DNA of 64,000 nt, from contig WION01000004.1 in the NCBI GenBank assembly GCA_015039365.1, forward strand, positions 62,001 through 126,000, written 5' to 3'. Shown here piece after piece: positions 11,382-22,830 of this stretch (positions are counted from its first letter, which is position 1; every line of letters begins with the position of its first letter). The translations under genes and the position numbers were made by a program. This DNA is from Amanita rubescens. Lineage: Eukaryota; Basidiomycota; Agaricomycetes; Agaricales; Amanitaceae. The notes under the pieces are model-generated. The model worked only from the letters and a program-made list of their open reading frames with translations, was not told the DNA's origin and did not search any database.

Positions 11382-12917
11382 ATGACTGTCACTCTCGATC
11401 TCGACACATCCAGCACCGACTCACATGTTCGGCGCACGCTAAATGACATATCTTTATCCGTTGCCAAGTGCAAAAAAATTGTTGTGGTCACAGGTGCTGG
11501 CATCTCTTGTTCATGTGGGATACCGGTAAGGTTTCGGTTCCAAACTTCGAGGTGGTTTACTCATCCACTCACGCAGGATTTTCGGTCCTTCTGATGGATT
11601 ATATTCACTGGTCAAGCAGCGATATCCAGACGTCGTGCTCAAAGGTCGTGATCTGTTCGAAGCCTCCCTCTTCCGGGACCCCAAATCCACTGCCGTATTT
11701 TACACGTTTATATCGCAACTCAAGAACTCAATCGATTCAGCCTCACCTTCGCCTACACATCGCTTCATAAAGACTCTGGACACTAAAGGGAAACTATTGC
11801 GTTCATATACGCAGAACATAGATGGTTTTGAAGAACAAGCTGGTCTTATGGGAAGCTCAAGCCAAGATGCCAAAACTGATGGCAAAGGCAAACAGAAAGT
11901 TAGAATGCGGGACATACGGAATATTCAACTACATGGAGACATCCACCGAGTACGCTGTACGGCCTGTTCGGCAGAGTATCCGTGTACCCAAGAACATTTG
12001 AAATATTTTAGTGAAGGAATGCCACCATCTTGCTCTGATTGTCTCACACGTTGTATGTCCTCATTCCACGTTCCCTGTCATTATTGTTCCTGACTTAACG
12101 TGTAAAGCCAATGCGCGTGCCGCGCGCTCTGCGCGCCCCATTAAAGTTGGATCACTGCGGCCCGCGATCGTGTTGTATGGCGAGCCCCACCCACTCGGGG
12201 ACGAAATTGGCAATATGCAAACTACCGATATTGCACGGAAGCCCGACATGCTGATAATCATGGGTACCTCTCTGAAAGTCCATGGATTAAAGAAACTCAT
12301 CAAGGACTTTGCTCGATCCGTTCATGAATCTGCACCATCAAATGACACTCTCAATTCATCTCGGGGAAAGAAATGGGCTGGAAAGGTGATATTCGTGAAT
12401 AGGACTCCGCCCGCAGCGGAGTGGTCAAACATCATCGATTATCACATTGCTGGTGAGACCGATGAATGGTCATCGAGAGTGATAAGCGATTGGAAAAGGC
12501 TGAGACCCGTAGATTGGGAAATCCAACAGACCCTGGTGGCATCGGATGGCGACGTTATCATGAGCTCGCCACTCAAGGTTGCCAAAGATTCTGGTGTACA
12601 TCTGAAGGCTAAGAGAAAAGGTTTGTTGCGAGCATCATACAGTGCCATCAACTTGATTAATATTGTGCTCTATAGGGAAGGCAATGGCGGCGGAGAATAG
12701 ACAGCCGCCTTTGAAGGATGCTATCCCGAGCGCGATGGACATTACAAGAAAATTTCCGGTGCCGTCGTCGCCTGGGAAACGGAGGCAACAGGCGGAACAT
12801 TACAGTGACCTGGAGGCAAGTCCTTCCAAAAGACGGACTCGTACCTTCAAGAGGATGCCCATGGCGGACTCGGAGAGGAAAGCACTGTTCACGGAATCCA
12901 CTAACCTTCACGACTGA
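11382..12917 (+). CDS. HST4: NAD-dependent histone deacetylase, Hst3/Hst4-type sirtuin
   Basis: Class I fungal sirtuin; Hst3/Hst4 remove acetyl from histone H3 K56 and protect genome stability. Visible motifs: KIVVVTGAGIS (NAD loop), SYTQNIDGFEEQAGL, catalytic HGDIHRVRC, Zn cysteines C-T-A-C and C-S-D-C, RPAIVLYGEPHPLG, and the NAD-contact MGTSLKVHGLK. The C-terminal tail has a basic SPSKRRTRTFKR segment, possibly nuclear targeting. Introns: about 11526-11576, about 12055-12110 and about 12621-12676. Oddity: after the first intron the expected IPDFRSSDGLY needs one base fewer near 11586-11592 than the sequence shows, a +1 break exactly in a conserved motif. This is listed among the frame-break findings. 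The choice between HST3 and HST4 is by family only. Confidence 0.85.
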
Positions 12918-13042
12918 TTTGTTTTCACTGGCGAATGATTCGTCAATGAGCTCTTATATTATTAATTTTTACTATTCTGTAGATACTGTACAATCAACAA
13001 TGGCCACGGCCAACTTTTTCATCCCAACAAGTAAAGGGTTTG

Positions 13043-13683
13043 TTAATCGCTGATCAGTTCTGATACACTCCAATCCTCGAAGCTACCGTCAGGCAAGTAG
13101 CGTCGGATGATCAGGGGTATTTTTCTCTGGGATAGCTCTTTAATTGCAATTTGTAATGCATCTGTTTCTCCGTCCAGAGGCACAAGAACAGGCGCGTTCA
13201 TACTAGCATTCCTTAATAGGCTTGAGCTGCGGAACAAATGATGACATACCTTATTTGCAGTGCCCTAGTACCCAGAATACGAGCACGCTCGTACTTGGTA
13301 AGATAAGGCGTTGTTATTCTGACTTTGTTTGGTTGCCGTTCACCAGACAAGCCAGCTCCAGCTGGTGCCTCGTCGCCATTACCCATTTCTTGATCCTGGT
13401 CTACGGCCTGCGTGCCATTTATTTCAGGAGGCTGAGCCTCCCCCTCCGCTCCTTCCTCTGCTGCCTCGCCTTCTTGTCCCAGAAGATCGTAATTCTCGTC
13501 CTGAAACACCGCGTGTAAAATGTCCGTTGCAGAGGCTATGGGGAGTTGCTCACAAAGGCGTCGTCGTTGAAACTTGCCATGAAGTTAGCCGGCAATATAT
13601 ATATGTATGAGCCCGTATGCGCACCTTTGACCGTAGTCATAGTCTTCGCCAACTCCTTCGCCACCGTACCCATCGTCCGACAT
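13043..13683 (-). CDS. RPO26: RNA polymerase I/II/III common subunit Rpb6 (RPABC2)
   Basis: Shared subunit that stabilises the clamp of all three nuclear RNA polymerases. The short acidic N-terminus begins [18 protein letters not shown]. An Rpb6 core follows: [20 protein letters not shown] then [36 protein letters not shown] and a terminal [11 protein letters not shown]. Four exons; introns near 13570-13624, 13503-13553 and 13204-13254, with canonical GT-AG ends. The product is about 165 residues, normal for the family. Nothing odd apart from a Gly/Glu-rich linker. Confidence 0.95.
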
Positions 13684-13873
13684 TTTGGTTTGAAAAGACG
13701 AGAACGGCGCTTTTGAATTTGGGGGCGTGACTACTACTTTGGTCACACCTGTCCATCTTTTTTACTATTGACGAAATACAAAACCGTCTGTCGGTGCCCT
13801 ATGAACGCTGCCTATCGTGGCTTCTTAACAAGACAAATCTGACAGGTATCAGAACAGGTCTTGATTGGAAGCT

Positions 13874-14556
13874 TTAGGGGAACCGAAATTGTACGAGCAA
13901 CGCTGATGACGCATCCAGATTCGGGTCCGGTAGATCGTGCAAATCTGGAGCAGACAAGCGAAATTTTCGGACATTGCTCTCCTGAGTATTATGGAAGTTG
14001 GAAAGTCTTAAATAATTTGAAAGAAGTAAAAGGTTTTTTGTGGACTGCTTTTGGAGCGTGCAGATCTTCAACGAAGGGTGATTAACGATTGCTTGATAGA
14101 GTTGGTTCAGCATCACGAAAAAGGAAATGACGACGAATGAACTCAGTGAACGACAGATAGGCTCGTACCTTCGCAAGGGTGTTAATATTCGCGGGAATAA
14201 TCCATAATCTGCGGACAAGAAGGAATGAATTGTAGAGACTTGAGAGGGTATCGTTTCCGACCATTGAATGGATATCCCAAGCTGGCAATAATTCCCCCAA
14301 ACCAGACAATCGATGACGCGAGTGACGACGTCTTTAATCAACAAGCCAATTGGTACGTGCTTCTTTTGACGTGACAGCAAATTGGGCAGGAATTTGATGC
14401 ATGATATGGTTCATCGTCGAACTCCCAGTTGAAAGTCTGTCCTTTGCAGTGGTGCCCAGTCTCTCCAGCCCGACGTTCGATAGCGTCGGGCGATGAAAAA
14501 CGTGGTTTTCCCTCCGATCTAGCGCCCCCAGGTCTGACGTATGTGACGATCAACAT
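13874..14556 (-). CDS. Doubtful minus-strand locus, gene model unresolved
   Basis: Three overlapping minus-strand reading frames are open here (13874-14380, 14082-14309, 14338-14556). An ATG at 14414 opens a plausible start, MNHIMHQIPAQFAVTSKEA, stopping at TAA after 26 codons unless an intron begins at GTTGAT and ends at the CAG near 14289. I could not build one convincing spliced product and recognise no domain. The region separates RPB6 from the RRM gene. It may hold a small mitochondrial or membrane protein gene, or none. Confidence 0.22.
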
Positions 14557-14730
14557 CCCGATTTTTGGTTTCTCAAATGGAAAAAAATAACATTGTGACT
14601 GGCGTCAGAGTATTAGAGGTGCTGTAACTCGTCCTTTGTTGCCGTCCTTCACCCCCTTCTGCAATCCACTATCATCCATCTAATTCCCGTCTCCCTTTCA
14701 ACAACACAACATATTCTAGTCATTTTTCTG

Positions 14731-17700
14731 ATGACCTACAGACCTCCTATAGCATCGCGTACTTGGGGTACACGCTTTGACAGTCTACTAGCATCACCTC
14801 CGATTTCTTCGCCTACGTGCGACTCTATTCTTGATTCAACCGCCGCAGATGCAGCTATTTTGAATCCTGTCCCTCCATCGCCCACAGCGGGGAAAACGCC
14901 TCATGATGCAAGTATTTTTGTTGGGAGGTGAGCAGTAAGCAGCTATATGCGCGAGAATGCTCACCCAAGTCAAGTTTGCCATGCAATGTCGATCAAGCAG
15001 AGCTGAGCCGTTTGTTGTCCAGTCATCTGGCTGAACACCAGGAAATTAGATCTGTTAAGGTTGTGAGAGATTCGAAAGGCGGTATCTGCGCCTTTGTTCA
15101 GTGCGAGGTTTGTCATCTCTGAGGGATTCTCGCTTCACTACCTGTCACTGAGATGCTCTATCACCGTAGGATGCTTCATCGGCCTCTTCGCTGATTCAAA
15201 CGCTCCGCTCTGGTCCTCCCAGGCCCTTCATGGGCCGCATTCTACGCTACGAGCCAGCAAGGGCATTCAGGACTCTGTTAATTTCATACAGGCAGAATTT
15301 TTCTTCCTCCGTTCTTACCTCTAACTGATTTTCATGTTAGGAGTCCCGTTCAAATATTGGCCTCAAATGGTGTTGGGGGAAGAAGACAGACTATAATGCT
15401 CGATCTTCCATATGCCATGCGTTTATGGAAACCGAAGGACAATAAGTAAGTTAATATTATAACATAGCAAAGCCTCGTACAGATTAATGTGTTTTCATCG
15501 CAGATATTTCAACGTTGTTTATAACGCTGAAGCCGTAGATATTGAAAAACGCTATGGTGGCATTCCCGTTTCGAATCGGGGTTCAGATGCACGGTTTTTT
15601 ATGCACCCAGTAGTCTTCGACGTCGAGGTAACTAAGCGTTTCCTTGCAAAATTCTCCTTGTCTTCCCTCAGTCTTCCCTTCCAGGCTATACGCTCCATCG
15701 CGTCATTTTTCGGAGTTTTAGAATCTTTCGACAGGTTCAAACTTGATGAAGCAACTGGACGTGGGTGGTAATGTCTTGAGAGGGGTAGTTCACTCATGCC
15801 GATTTAGAACGTGTTGATATAACTCCGTCTGAACGACAATTCTTCCCATTTCCCCATAATGGTCCACGCAGCGTCTGTATGGACAGCGGCTGCTGGGAAG
15901 TTAAATGGAGGCATCGGGACGATTGTGTTAGCGCGTTAATGGTAGGCGTTCTTCTCCTTATTGATATGAGCATATCATGCTTTTTTTCGTGCCAGACCCT
16001 CAAACGGATTCCTCACCTAACCGTGACATGGGCGCATCAACCTCAGTATGCAACTGATCGATTGGCGACACGCCACGTTAAGGAACGTAAGACAACAGCC
16101 GCTCCTCACTGGTCACCGACCTGCGAGCTGTCAAATTCTCCCATCCCATGTATCCTTGGTGGCCTTCAAAGCACTCTCTCGTCTCCAGTCGGGAGCAACG
16201 ACGAGGAATGTGATCATGCACGATCTATCCACCAAAAATCGTCTTTTGATTACGATTTGGAGTCGGACATAGATGCCATTCGGAAAACGGAGGGTGTAAA
16301 ATTGAACTGGTCTGATGAGGATTTTGGACCGGCAGTAGATTCTCAAGAAATAGGAACGTCCAGCTGGGGGACCTGGCAAGACCAGAAAATCGATCTAGCA
16401 ATAGACCGGAAAAATGTATCTAGGTCCTTCAGTTACCTGCGAAAAAACAGCACTCATGCCATTTTCAGAACTACGTATCTCAGAGAAGACCAGCTTGACG
16501 TCGCATCAACTCCTGGTTTGGGAATGTCGCCGATCACTCAAAAAAGCTTCGGAAGCGGCTTTCCTAGCACACCAACGGATTTAAGTGGAGAAATATCAGG
16601 GTTCTCTGCGGATATAAAGTCGCGCCAAGAAAATACTCGCAATATGTTCAAGGGGAAGCCGGTGGATCCGTCTACCTTGTTCGTGGGAGGTCTGGAGATG
16701 TTTGGTCCAAACGCATGGGATGAAGGAAAAGTGCGAAGATGCTTTGAGAAATATGGCGCCCTTGAAAACGTAAAGTTTGTCCGACCTTGTGAGTTGGGTT
16801 TCTAGGCCCTATCGTTATCTGCTCATACCACCTCAGATAATTCCTGCTCAGCATTTGCTTTCGTTAAGTTCAAGTCCATAGATGGTCCCACTCACGCGAT
16901 TCAAGGAGAGGCATGCCTACCCATGTTGATATAGAATTCACGAACTGATTGTTATTGTTTGAAAGCATAATCGCGTGTACGAAGGGAGAGCCATACGCGT
17001 TCAACTTCGGGAATGCAATGTTTCCCGAGGCACGTGGAAACCTCCACGCAGTCGCGGGCGGCCCACCAGTACATATACCATCAATCGGCACGAAAATGCT
17101 GGTATTATCAAGACACTGCTGAACACCGATGTCCAGCGTCAAAATCAGGCAGACATTGTTCCACACGTGGACGTGCCTGGACGTACGACGGAAATCGAAG
17201 GACGTGATGGCAGTCTCGAATTCCAATCCGCTAGGTCGACCAATCACGGCACCCAACCACTAGCCGAAACTATTCAAAGTGAGGACAAGGCAGAAACACT
17301 GAACCCCATAGACTCAACAGCAGGGGTAGGAAACGGGAATGGCCCAGCGCAAGAATCCCTCCTGGCAAATGCGTCTCAGACTAACCCAATCCCTTTATCA
17401 ATTGCATCCCTTTGCGTATCATAATTTCGGCTACTACCCAGCCCCCTGGTTCCATCCATACTTGCAGCAGGTTCAATATCAATTTCCTTACTATGCCGGA
17501 TACCCAGGATACATGATGCCACTTCCAATGTTCCGACCTCCGCCGCCCCAGTCAAACGCAGATGCCAATACTTCTGCAAGTGCTCAAGCACCTTGGCATC
17601 CGTCTGTTAATTCGTATGGAGTAGGCAATTTTTTTCTAGTGGTTTACTTGTAGTTACGAGATTTACAGTCGTACATGCCTTATCCTCAGGTCGCACGGGC

Positions 17701-18142
17701 TCAAGTTACGGACACAACAACCTCGTACTCACAGTTGCCCATTTCGTCGACTGGCGTGGACCAGGCACCTGTTTCCGTCTGTCAGACCGAGGCAATCGAA
17801 CAGTATCCATCCTGTGCGCAAGCAACGGCTTCGCAACCCCAGGCAAACTTCCCCGTCTGGCCACAATATCCATATCAACCTTTTCATTATCCAGGATCCT
17901 TAAATGCCAATGCGAAAGTATTTGTTCCACCTCCGGGAATGGCATCAACCTCTAGCCCCGTTGCGAACGCTCGCCGTCAGTCTGGGCGCAAGACTCACCC
18001 GGGTGATACTGGTGGACGTGCGCCGTGGAATCGACCCTTTGTCGGGTACACCAATGGAACGACGACGAACAACGACTCTCCCAGAGACAATCGACAAGCA
18101 GAATTTGCCAAATTTGCCTCAATATCAGCTGACTGGATGTGA
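14731..18142 (+). CDS. Three-RRM RNA-binding protein
   Basis: A long protein (about 870 residues) over about 10 exons with three RNA-recognition motifs. RRM1 spans DASIFVG to the FVQCEDASSAASLI segment (about 14905-15215). RRM2 is divergent (about 15340-15760, around YFNVVYNAEAVDIEKRYGG and SIASFFGVLESFDRFKL). RRM3 has clear RNP2 STLFVGGLEMFG and RNP1 AFAFVKFKS (about 16660-17000). The C-terminal third is Pro/Tyr/Gln-rich (PYYAGYPGYMMPLPMFRPPPP). This layout resembles fungal mRNA-export or mRNA-stability factors of the Crp79/Mip6 kind, but I cannot prove orthology. The intron at 17415-17466 (donor GTATCA, acceptor TTGCAG) is required to keep frame between the two long C-terminal exons. Confidence 0.8.
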
Positions 18143-18856
18143 AGGACGTCTGGGGCATCTCCATGGTTTCTTTGATTCATCGAAGATCAGTAGATCAGTT
18201 CACTCCACCCTTATCAAAAGTAGCACATTTGTTCGTGACAGTGAAATAAAATTTTGGCACAACTTGAAGCCACGGTAGTGCGGAATACTATAACGGCTCT
18301 CAGATAGAAGCATTGCCAGCAGTTTGCCAGCAGTGCGAGTTGATCAACACAATGTATTACGCATATATCACAATTGCCTTTTAAGGCAACAAGAATAATG
18401 TTCCACAAGATGTACAAAGCTGGAAAGTGATGGGACAAGGAGGGTTACTGTTGCACTGGGACGATGTTACTGGTATGAATGATATGCGGTCATCATACAT
18501 AAAAGATTAGAGTGTCGATTGGTGCGCGAAGTGGGCCAATCGGGGGGTCAGTAGGGTATAAATATAAGTGAGGTATCGTAGAGGTTTGCGTCGCATTCTA
18601 GGCAAACTGGCTCAGCTGATTTCAATACAAAAGAAAAACCCACTCACAACATATTTTCGTGATTGGTACCAGTCCAGAATCATAAAAAAAACATGAAGAA
18701 TCCATGGATGGGCGTTCAGATGTCTACTTCATGATGATTTGAGAGGTTCAGGTATCATGCCAAACGAGACGTACGATCTAGTTTCAGTGTTTGTCTCCGT
18801 AAGACCACGATAGCTGGACACTTCCTACGCCATTGATATGCACCTTTGCCCGTAGC
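18143..18856. other. 714-bp non-coding stretch between tail-to-tail genes
   Basis: No supported gene. A TATA-like element, gtataaatataa, sits at about 18557, but no ORF longer than about 15 codons with a good start follows it on the plus strand. It could drive a non-coding transcript or be chance AT-richness. Confidence 0.4.
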
Positions 18857-20285
18857 CTACACACCTGGGGTATTTCCCTTGAGATAAGAAAGGAAAGAGG
18901 CATAGAAAAATATCATTACCGTTTCTGCCACATCTGCACGACGGAAATGGACGTGAAGGTCGTTATTTGGCATTCTTGTTATTTGATTAACTTCGCCAAA
19001 ATTCTGAAATGCATAGTCTTTAATCAAAGAAAGGTTATGATGGATTTGAACCAAATTTACCTCGCACCAGCGCTTAAGGCTATCGAATTTGCGGACATCG
19101 TTGGGTTTGATTCCGGATACGACGAGGCGCCGCTTTTTCTTGTGGCGTCTGGCCATGGACGGGAGACGCATCCGAGAACGATGCCTTACAGAGGAATATG
19201 CAATCTGCGGCCGCGTAGATGGTTCAGGAGATGGTGGAGACGGTTGCTCACTTTCCTCCTCGACTTCGTCCAACTCTTCGTCAAAAGCTGGAGCATAAGG
19301 TCTCAACGAGTTTCTTGGCCGTTGTAATGAGCAAGGAGATTGTGAGATTGACCGGGGTGAATCGCAGGGGGAAGGAACAGATGTCGGCGTTGTCTGGCTT
19401 TGCGACCATATGGAACTTGACGAAGCAATACGCGATTTTGATGGGTCTCCACGAGAACGGAAGGTCTCTACAAGTGACAGCTTGGAGAAGAAGTGACCTA
19501 TCTCATTGTCACTGGCGCCTGTCAAAAAGGTATCCGCAGATGAAACGCTGGGTCTTGGCGGTGTGTACGGAGGTTCATTTTTGGGAGTTGAAGTTGAAAC
19601 ATGAGACGACATTGATGGAGTTGAAAAATGACTGAGGACACTAGGTCTCCATCTAGAGGATATAGTTGCGATGGAGGTTCTGGGCGATGCACAACTGCCC
19701 GGGCCCTGTACAGTGGACAAACTAGGCGATCGATTGTGGTGTGATTGGGAGGTGTCTCCGCTGGAGGTTGAGTTTCTAGCCTGGAGTGGGTTTTTTGTAA
19801 GAAAGGATAGACGAGAAGAAGGACGTGAGGAAGAACGGGGAGATTCGTTGACAGTGGAAGCTGGTTGTGCTGAGCTATTTGAACGGAAGTGCAGGTTAAA
19901 GTTGCGGAAAGACGTGGCTCTATGGAGAAGGCGAGAAGCGCGGGATGGCGTCATGGTGTCAAAGTCCTGCAATGGTGGATGAGGTTGGGGTATAAGGTCA
20001 GAGAGAATATTTACGATGTCGGTGGAATGAGGGATGTCCTGGTCCTGAACAAGGTCATAGCTATGTACACTTGGGTCATCGTCTTTCGAGGAAGGAGAAA
20101 AGTCATGAACGTCAAGATAGGACTCGACCGCAGAAGCAGGCTGTTTCTGGAGGGACGGAAGGGAGAATCTGCTGGTCGCGTATCCACTTGTCCAGCAAGC
20201 TGGAGCGCCGGCGACGAGGTGGGTTGAATCGCGGGGTGACATGAAAAGGGTCTTCGTCTGCTGTCGTGTAGGGCGTGTCCTGCAT
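18857..20285 (-). CDS. Ser-rich protein with a basic C-terminal RRM-like region, function unknown
   Basis: A mostly disordered Ser/Pro/Arg protein (about 475 residues). The last 100 residues are ordered: a basic KKKRRLVVSGI strand, a helix around PNDVRKFDSLKRWCE, and FGEVNQITRMPNNDLHVHF, suggesting a divergent RRM-like fold. An acidic PAFDEELDEVEEESEQ stretch precedes it. The best N-terminus, MQDTPYTTADEDPFHVTPRF from ATG 20285, is in a frame that stops at 20112. The remainder continues in the +1 frame from about 20200 downward. Either one extra base lies near 20130-20190 or the start is the in-frame ATG at MSPRDSTHLV. It lies 61 bp downstream of the CFD1 stop, same strand. Confidence 0.6.
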
Positions 20286-20346
20286 TGTGTGGGAGAGAAT
20301 GAATATATAACTTTAAACACGAGATTCCGCATTTTCATACATAATT

Positions 20347-21252
20347 TCATCTCCCGCTCACCGTCCACAACCCTGATACAACCCCCGAAAACACCCCTGC
20401 CGTCCCCGTCTTCTGGTACTCTTCCAGTAACCAGAACCTCCCACTCTCCTCATCAATTTGCACAGAATCCAGCAGTGACGCCAACTCAGAGTCCACCGGA
20501 ACACTGCCCAGGAATGGGATCCCCTCTTTCTCAGCTAGCCCCCGCCCTCCACCAGTTGAAAATATGTTGCTGACTTCACCACAGCATGGACAAACGTAGC
20601 CACTCATGTTCTCAATCAGCCCAAGGACAGGCAAATTGACAGCCCGTGTGAATGAAATACATTTCATTACATCCATCAGCGCAACGGCTTGTGGCGTCGT
20701 GACGATAACAGACGATAAGCGAGTTTGGAGGGGGGTTAGGTGCTCCAGCAGCGATATGTGCTCGTCCGATGTCCCTATGTAGTACGTCAGAGTTCACCCC
20801 ACAGTTTGGTAAATGCAACTGCAATACATGCCTGGCGGTGTGTCAATAACGAGATAGTCTAATTCACCCCACCGTACGTCGCTGAGGAATTGCCTAATCA
20901 TAGCGTTTTTCTTCGGGCCTCTCCAGACCACAGAGTCTCCCTTGCTCTTCAGAAGAAACCCAACGCTCATGCAAGCCAGCCTCGCTGCTGACCCGTCTGC
21001 ATACACTGGAACCCATCCATCACTGCTTTGATGCACTCCTCGTCCATCCACCCCAAACATGCGGGGAATAGACGGACCCGTAAGGTCCACGTCTAGAATC
21101 CCAACTCTTGCAGATGGGCTGGAGGCATAGAGACTGAGAGCTAATTGTGTTGAGATGGATGACTTGCCAACACCACCCTTCCCTGACAGGACTATAATGA
21201 TCTTCTTGACCGATGCCAGACGTCTCGTAACGGGGGATTCTTCCTGGGCCAT
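20347..21252 (-). CDS. CFD1: Cytosolic Fe-S cluster assembly scaffold Cfd1 (NUBP2)
   Basis: P-loop NTPase that with Nbp35 forms the cytosolic scaffold for [4Fe-4S] clusters. Evidence: deviant Walker [10 protein letters not shown] at about residue 24, Switch motif [12 protein letters not shown], Walker [29 protein letters not shown] with the CPxC pair that binds the bridging cluster, and [16 protein letters not shown]. It lacks an N-terminal ferredoxin-like Cys motif, which separates Cfd1 from Nbp35. Two exons; the single intron (20775-20831, 57 nt) has a GCATGT donor and TAG acceptor. A GT donor would break the invariant PPGTSDE. Length is about 282 residues, normal. Confidence 0.94.
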
Positions 21253-21315
21253 GGCGGAAAAATGGATAGTGTGATGAATAATCAGATTAGATTACGCTAC
21301 AGTATATAAGCTACT

Positions 21316-22708
21316 CTACACTTTGAATGGCTCTGGTCTCATGTTCTAAATAACGCGTGTCAGTAAGGGACACGGACATTATTGACTGCGTTCACCTTTT
21401 TACATAGTCGGGCCACCAGTCCTGCTAATTGTATCAGAGTACCAACACCCTCCAATACCCGCATATGCGTGAAGCCGATTTCCTTCGAGGGCTTAGCATT
21501 CAAGTCTCCGCCGCTGGGATCCAACATACCTTAATGTACTCGAGTTTTGTGTACTCTGGTATTCTAAAATCATGTTAGGCACATTCTTGACAGAAAGTTA
21601 GAGTGGCTCACTCGTCAAATGTCTTCACCACTCTGAAAAAAGTCACCACTATGTCGACCGCACTATAACCTTGCTCCCATAATTCATCGAGTTTCTCCAT
21701 AGCGCCTTCAATATCCCCCTTCATACAAGAGCGGATAGCAGCCTGTACAGTTAACGGATGTGGTTGATCGCATACTTTGAATACGTTCTCTGCAGACACA
21801 AAACCAAATCCTGAATGCGTAGATTGCACATTGTTGATGGCCTGTCGCATATCGCCTTCATGAAGTGAATATGAGCGCAGCCAATCCGTCGTCATTGTAT
21901 GGCACCTAGAACACTGTAAGCGGCAGTTCACATCTCGTCCACGATGCTGACCTTCTCTAATTCACAGATCTCTAATAGACGCTTCAGGATTTCTTGGTCC
22001 TTCAGTTTTGCATATCTCAAAATGGCACATCTACTTTGGATTGGTTCAATGATCTTGTTACTCATATTACAAGCGAGACAAAAACGCGTCGTATTCGAGT
22101 AGATTTCCATAGTTCGCCGCAGTGCTTGTTGAGCTCCTGGGGTCATACTACGAACATTAGACAAGACACATGCAGCATTTGAAAGTAAATACCTGTCGGC
22201 TTCGTCAAGAATCACAATCTTGTGTCGTCCCGGAGGAAGGGTAACCTTCTTTTGAGCAAACGCCTTGATTTTATTACGAACAACGTCTATGCCTCTGGGC
22301 AGCTTTCAGTCTCGTTTAAAACAGATTATTCAGAGACATACCTATCGTCAGATGCATTCAATTCCAAAACGGCATCTTTATACGCATCGCCTAACAGCTG
22401 GTGGGCAAGGCAGTGTATGCTCGTTGTTTTTCCAATTCCAGGCAATCCCTAAAACTTGGCTAAGTTTACCACAAATGCGAGAAAGATGGAATACATACGG
22501 ATATAATCATATGCGGGCAATTTCCATCTTTCCCAATGACTTTCAGTCGGTCAATAGTCTCCGCGTTCCCGACGACGTCGTCAAGAGTTATTGGTCTATA
22601 TTTTTCGACCCTTACAACGAATTAGACTTGCATGAGGCGTTCAAAGAAGAGAACATACCAGGGTAGTTCATAAGGCAAAACTTGGTCGTTAATGCTAGAG
22701 GAAGCCAT
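21316..22708 (-). CDS. RFC4: Replication factor C small subunit (yeast Rfc4 / human RFC2 type)
   Basis: AAA+ clamp-loader subunit that opens PCNA at primer ends. Motifs: [15 protein letters not shown] box, Walker [17 protein letters not shown] box DEAD within IVILDEAD, sensor region [22 protein letters not shown] motif in [13 protein letters not shown], and [20 protein letters not shown]. It ends with NMRPEPFKV after a small last exon (intron about 21340-21391). At least seven exons. The start ATG at 22708 begins [17 protein letters not shown], in good frame with the conserved core. The subunit type is inferred from the C-terminal sequence [17 protein letters not shown]. It is divergent from the mitochondrial SerRS with 122 bp between starts. 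Confidence 0.9.
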
Positions 22709-22830
22709 TTTGGGGAGTGAATTGGTCGCGCGCGCGACGCGTCTTGGCGCGTCACGCTGCGTGACAATGTAACTTTTTCTATCGGCGACGTCGGGTCGGG
22801 ACACGCTAATATCCCGACCGCCAAGTTTGA
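22709..22830. promoter_or_regulatory. Shared divergent promoter, RFC4 / mitochondrial SerRS
   Basis: These 122 bp lie between two divergent ATGs. The stretch is CpG-rich and contains overlapping GCGCG palindromes (about 22727-22755), among them a cgcgcgcgacgcg run that could bind an MBF-like cell-cycle factor. That would suit a replication gene; inference only. Confidence 0.45.
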
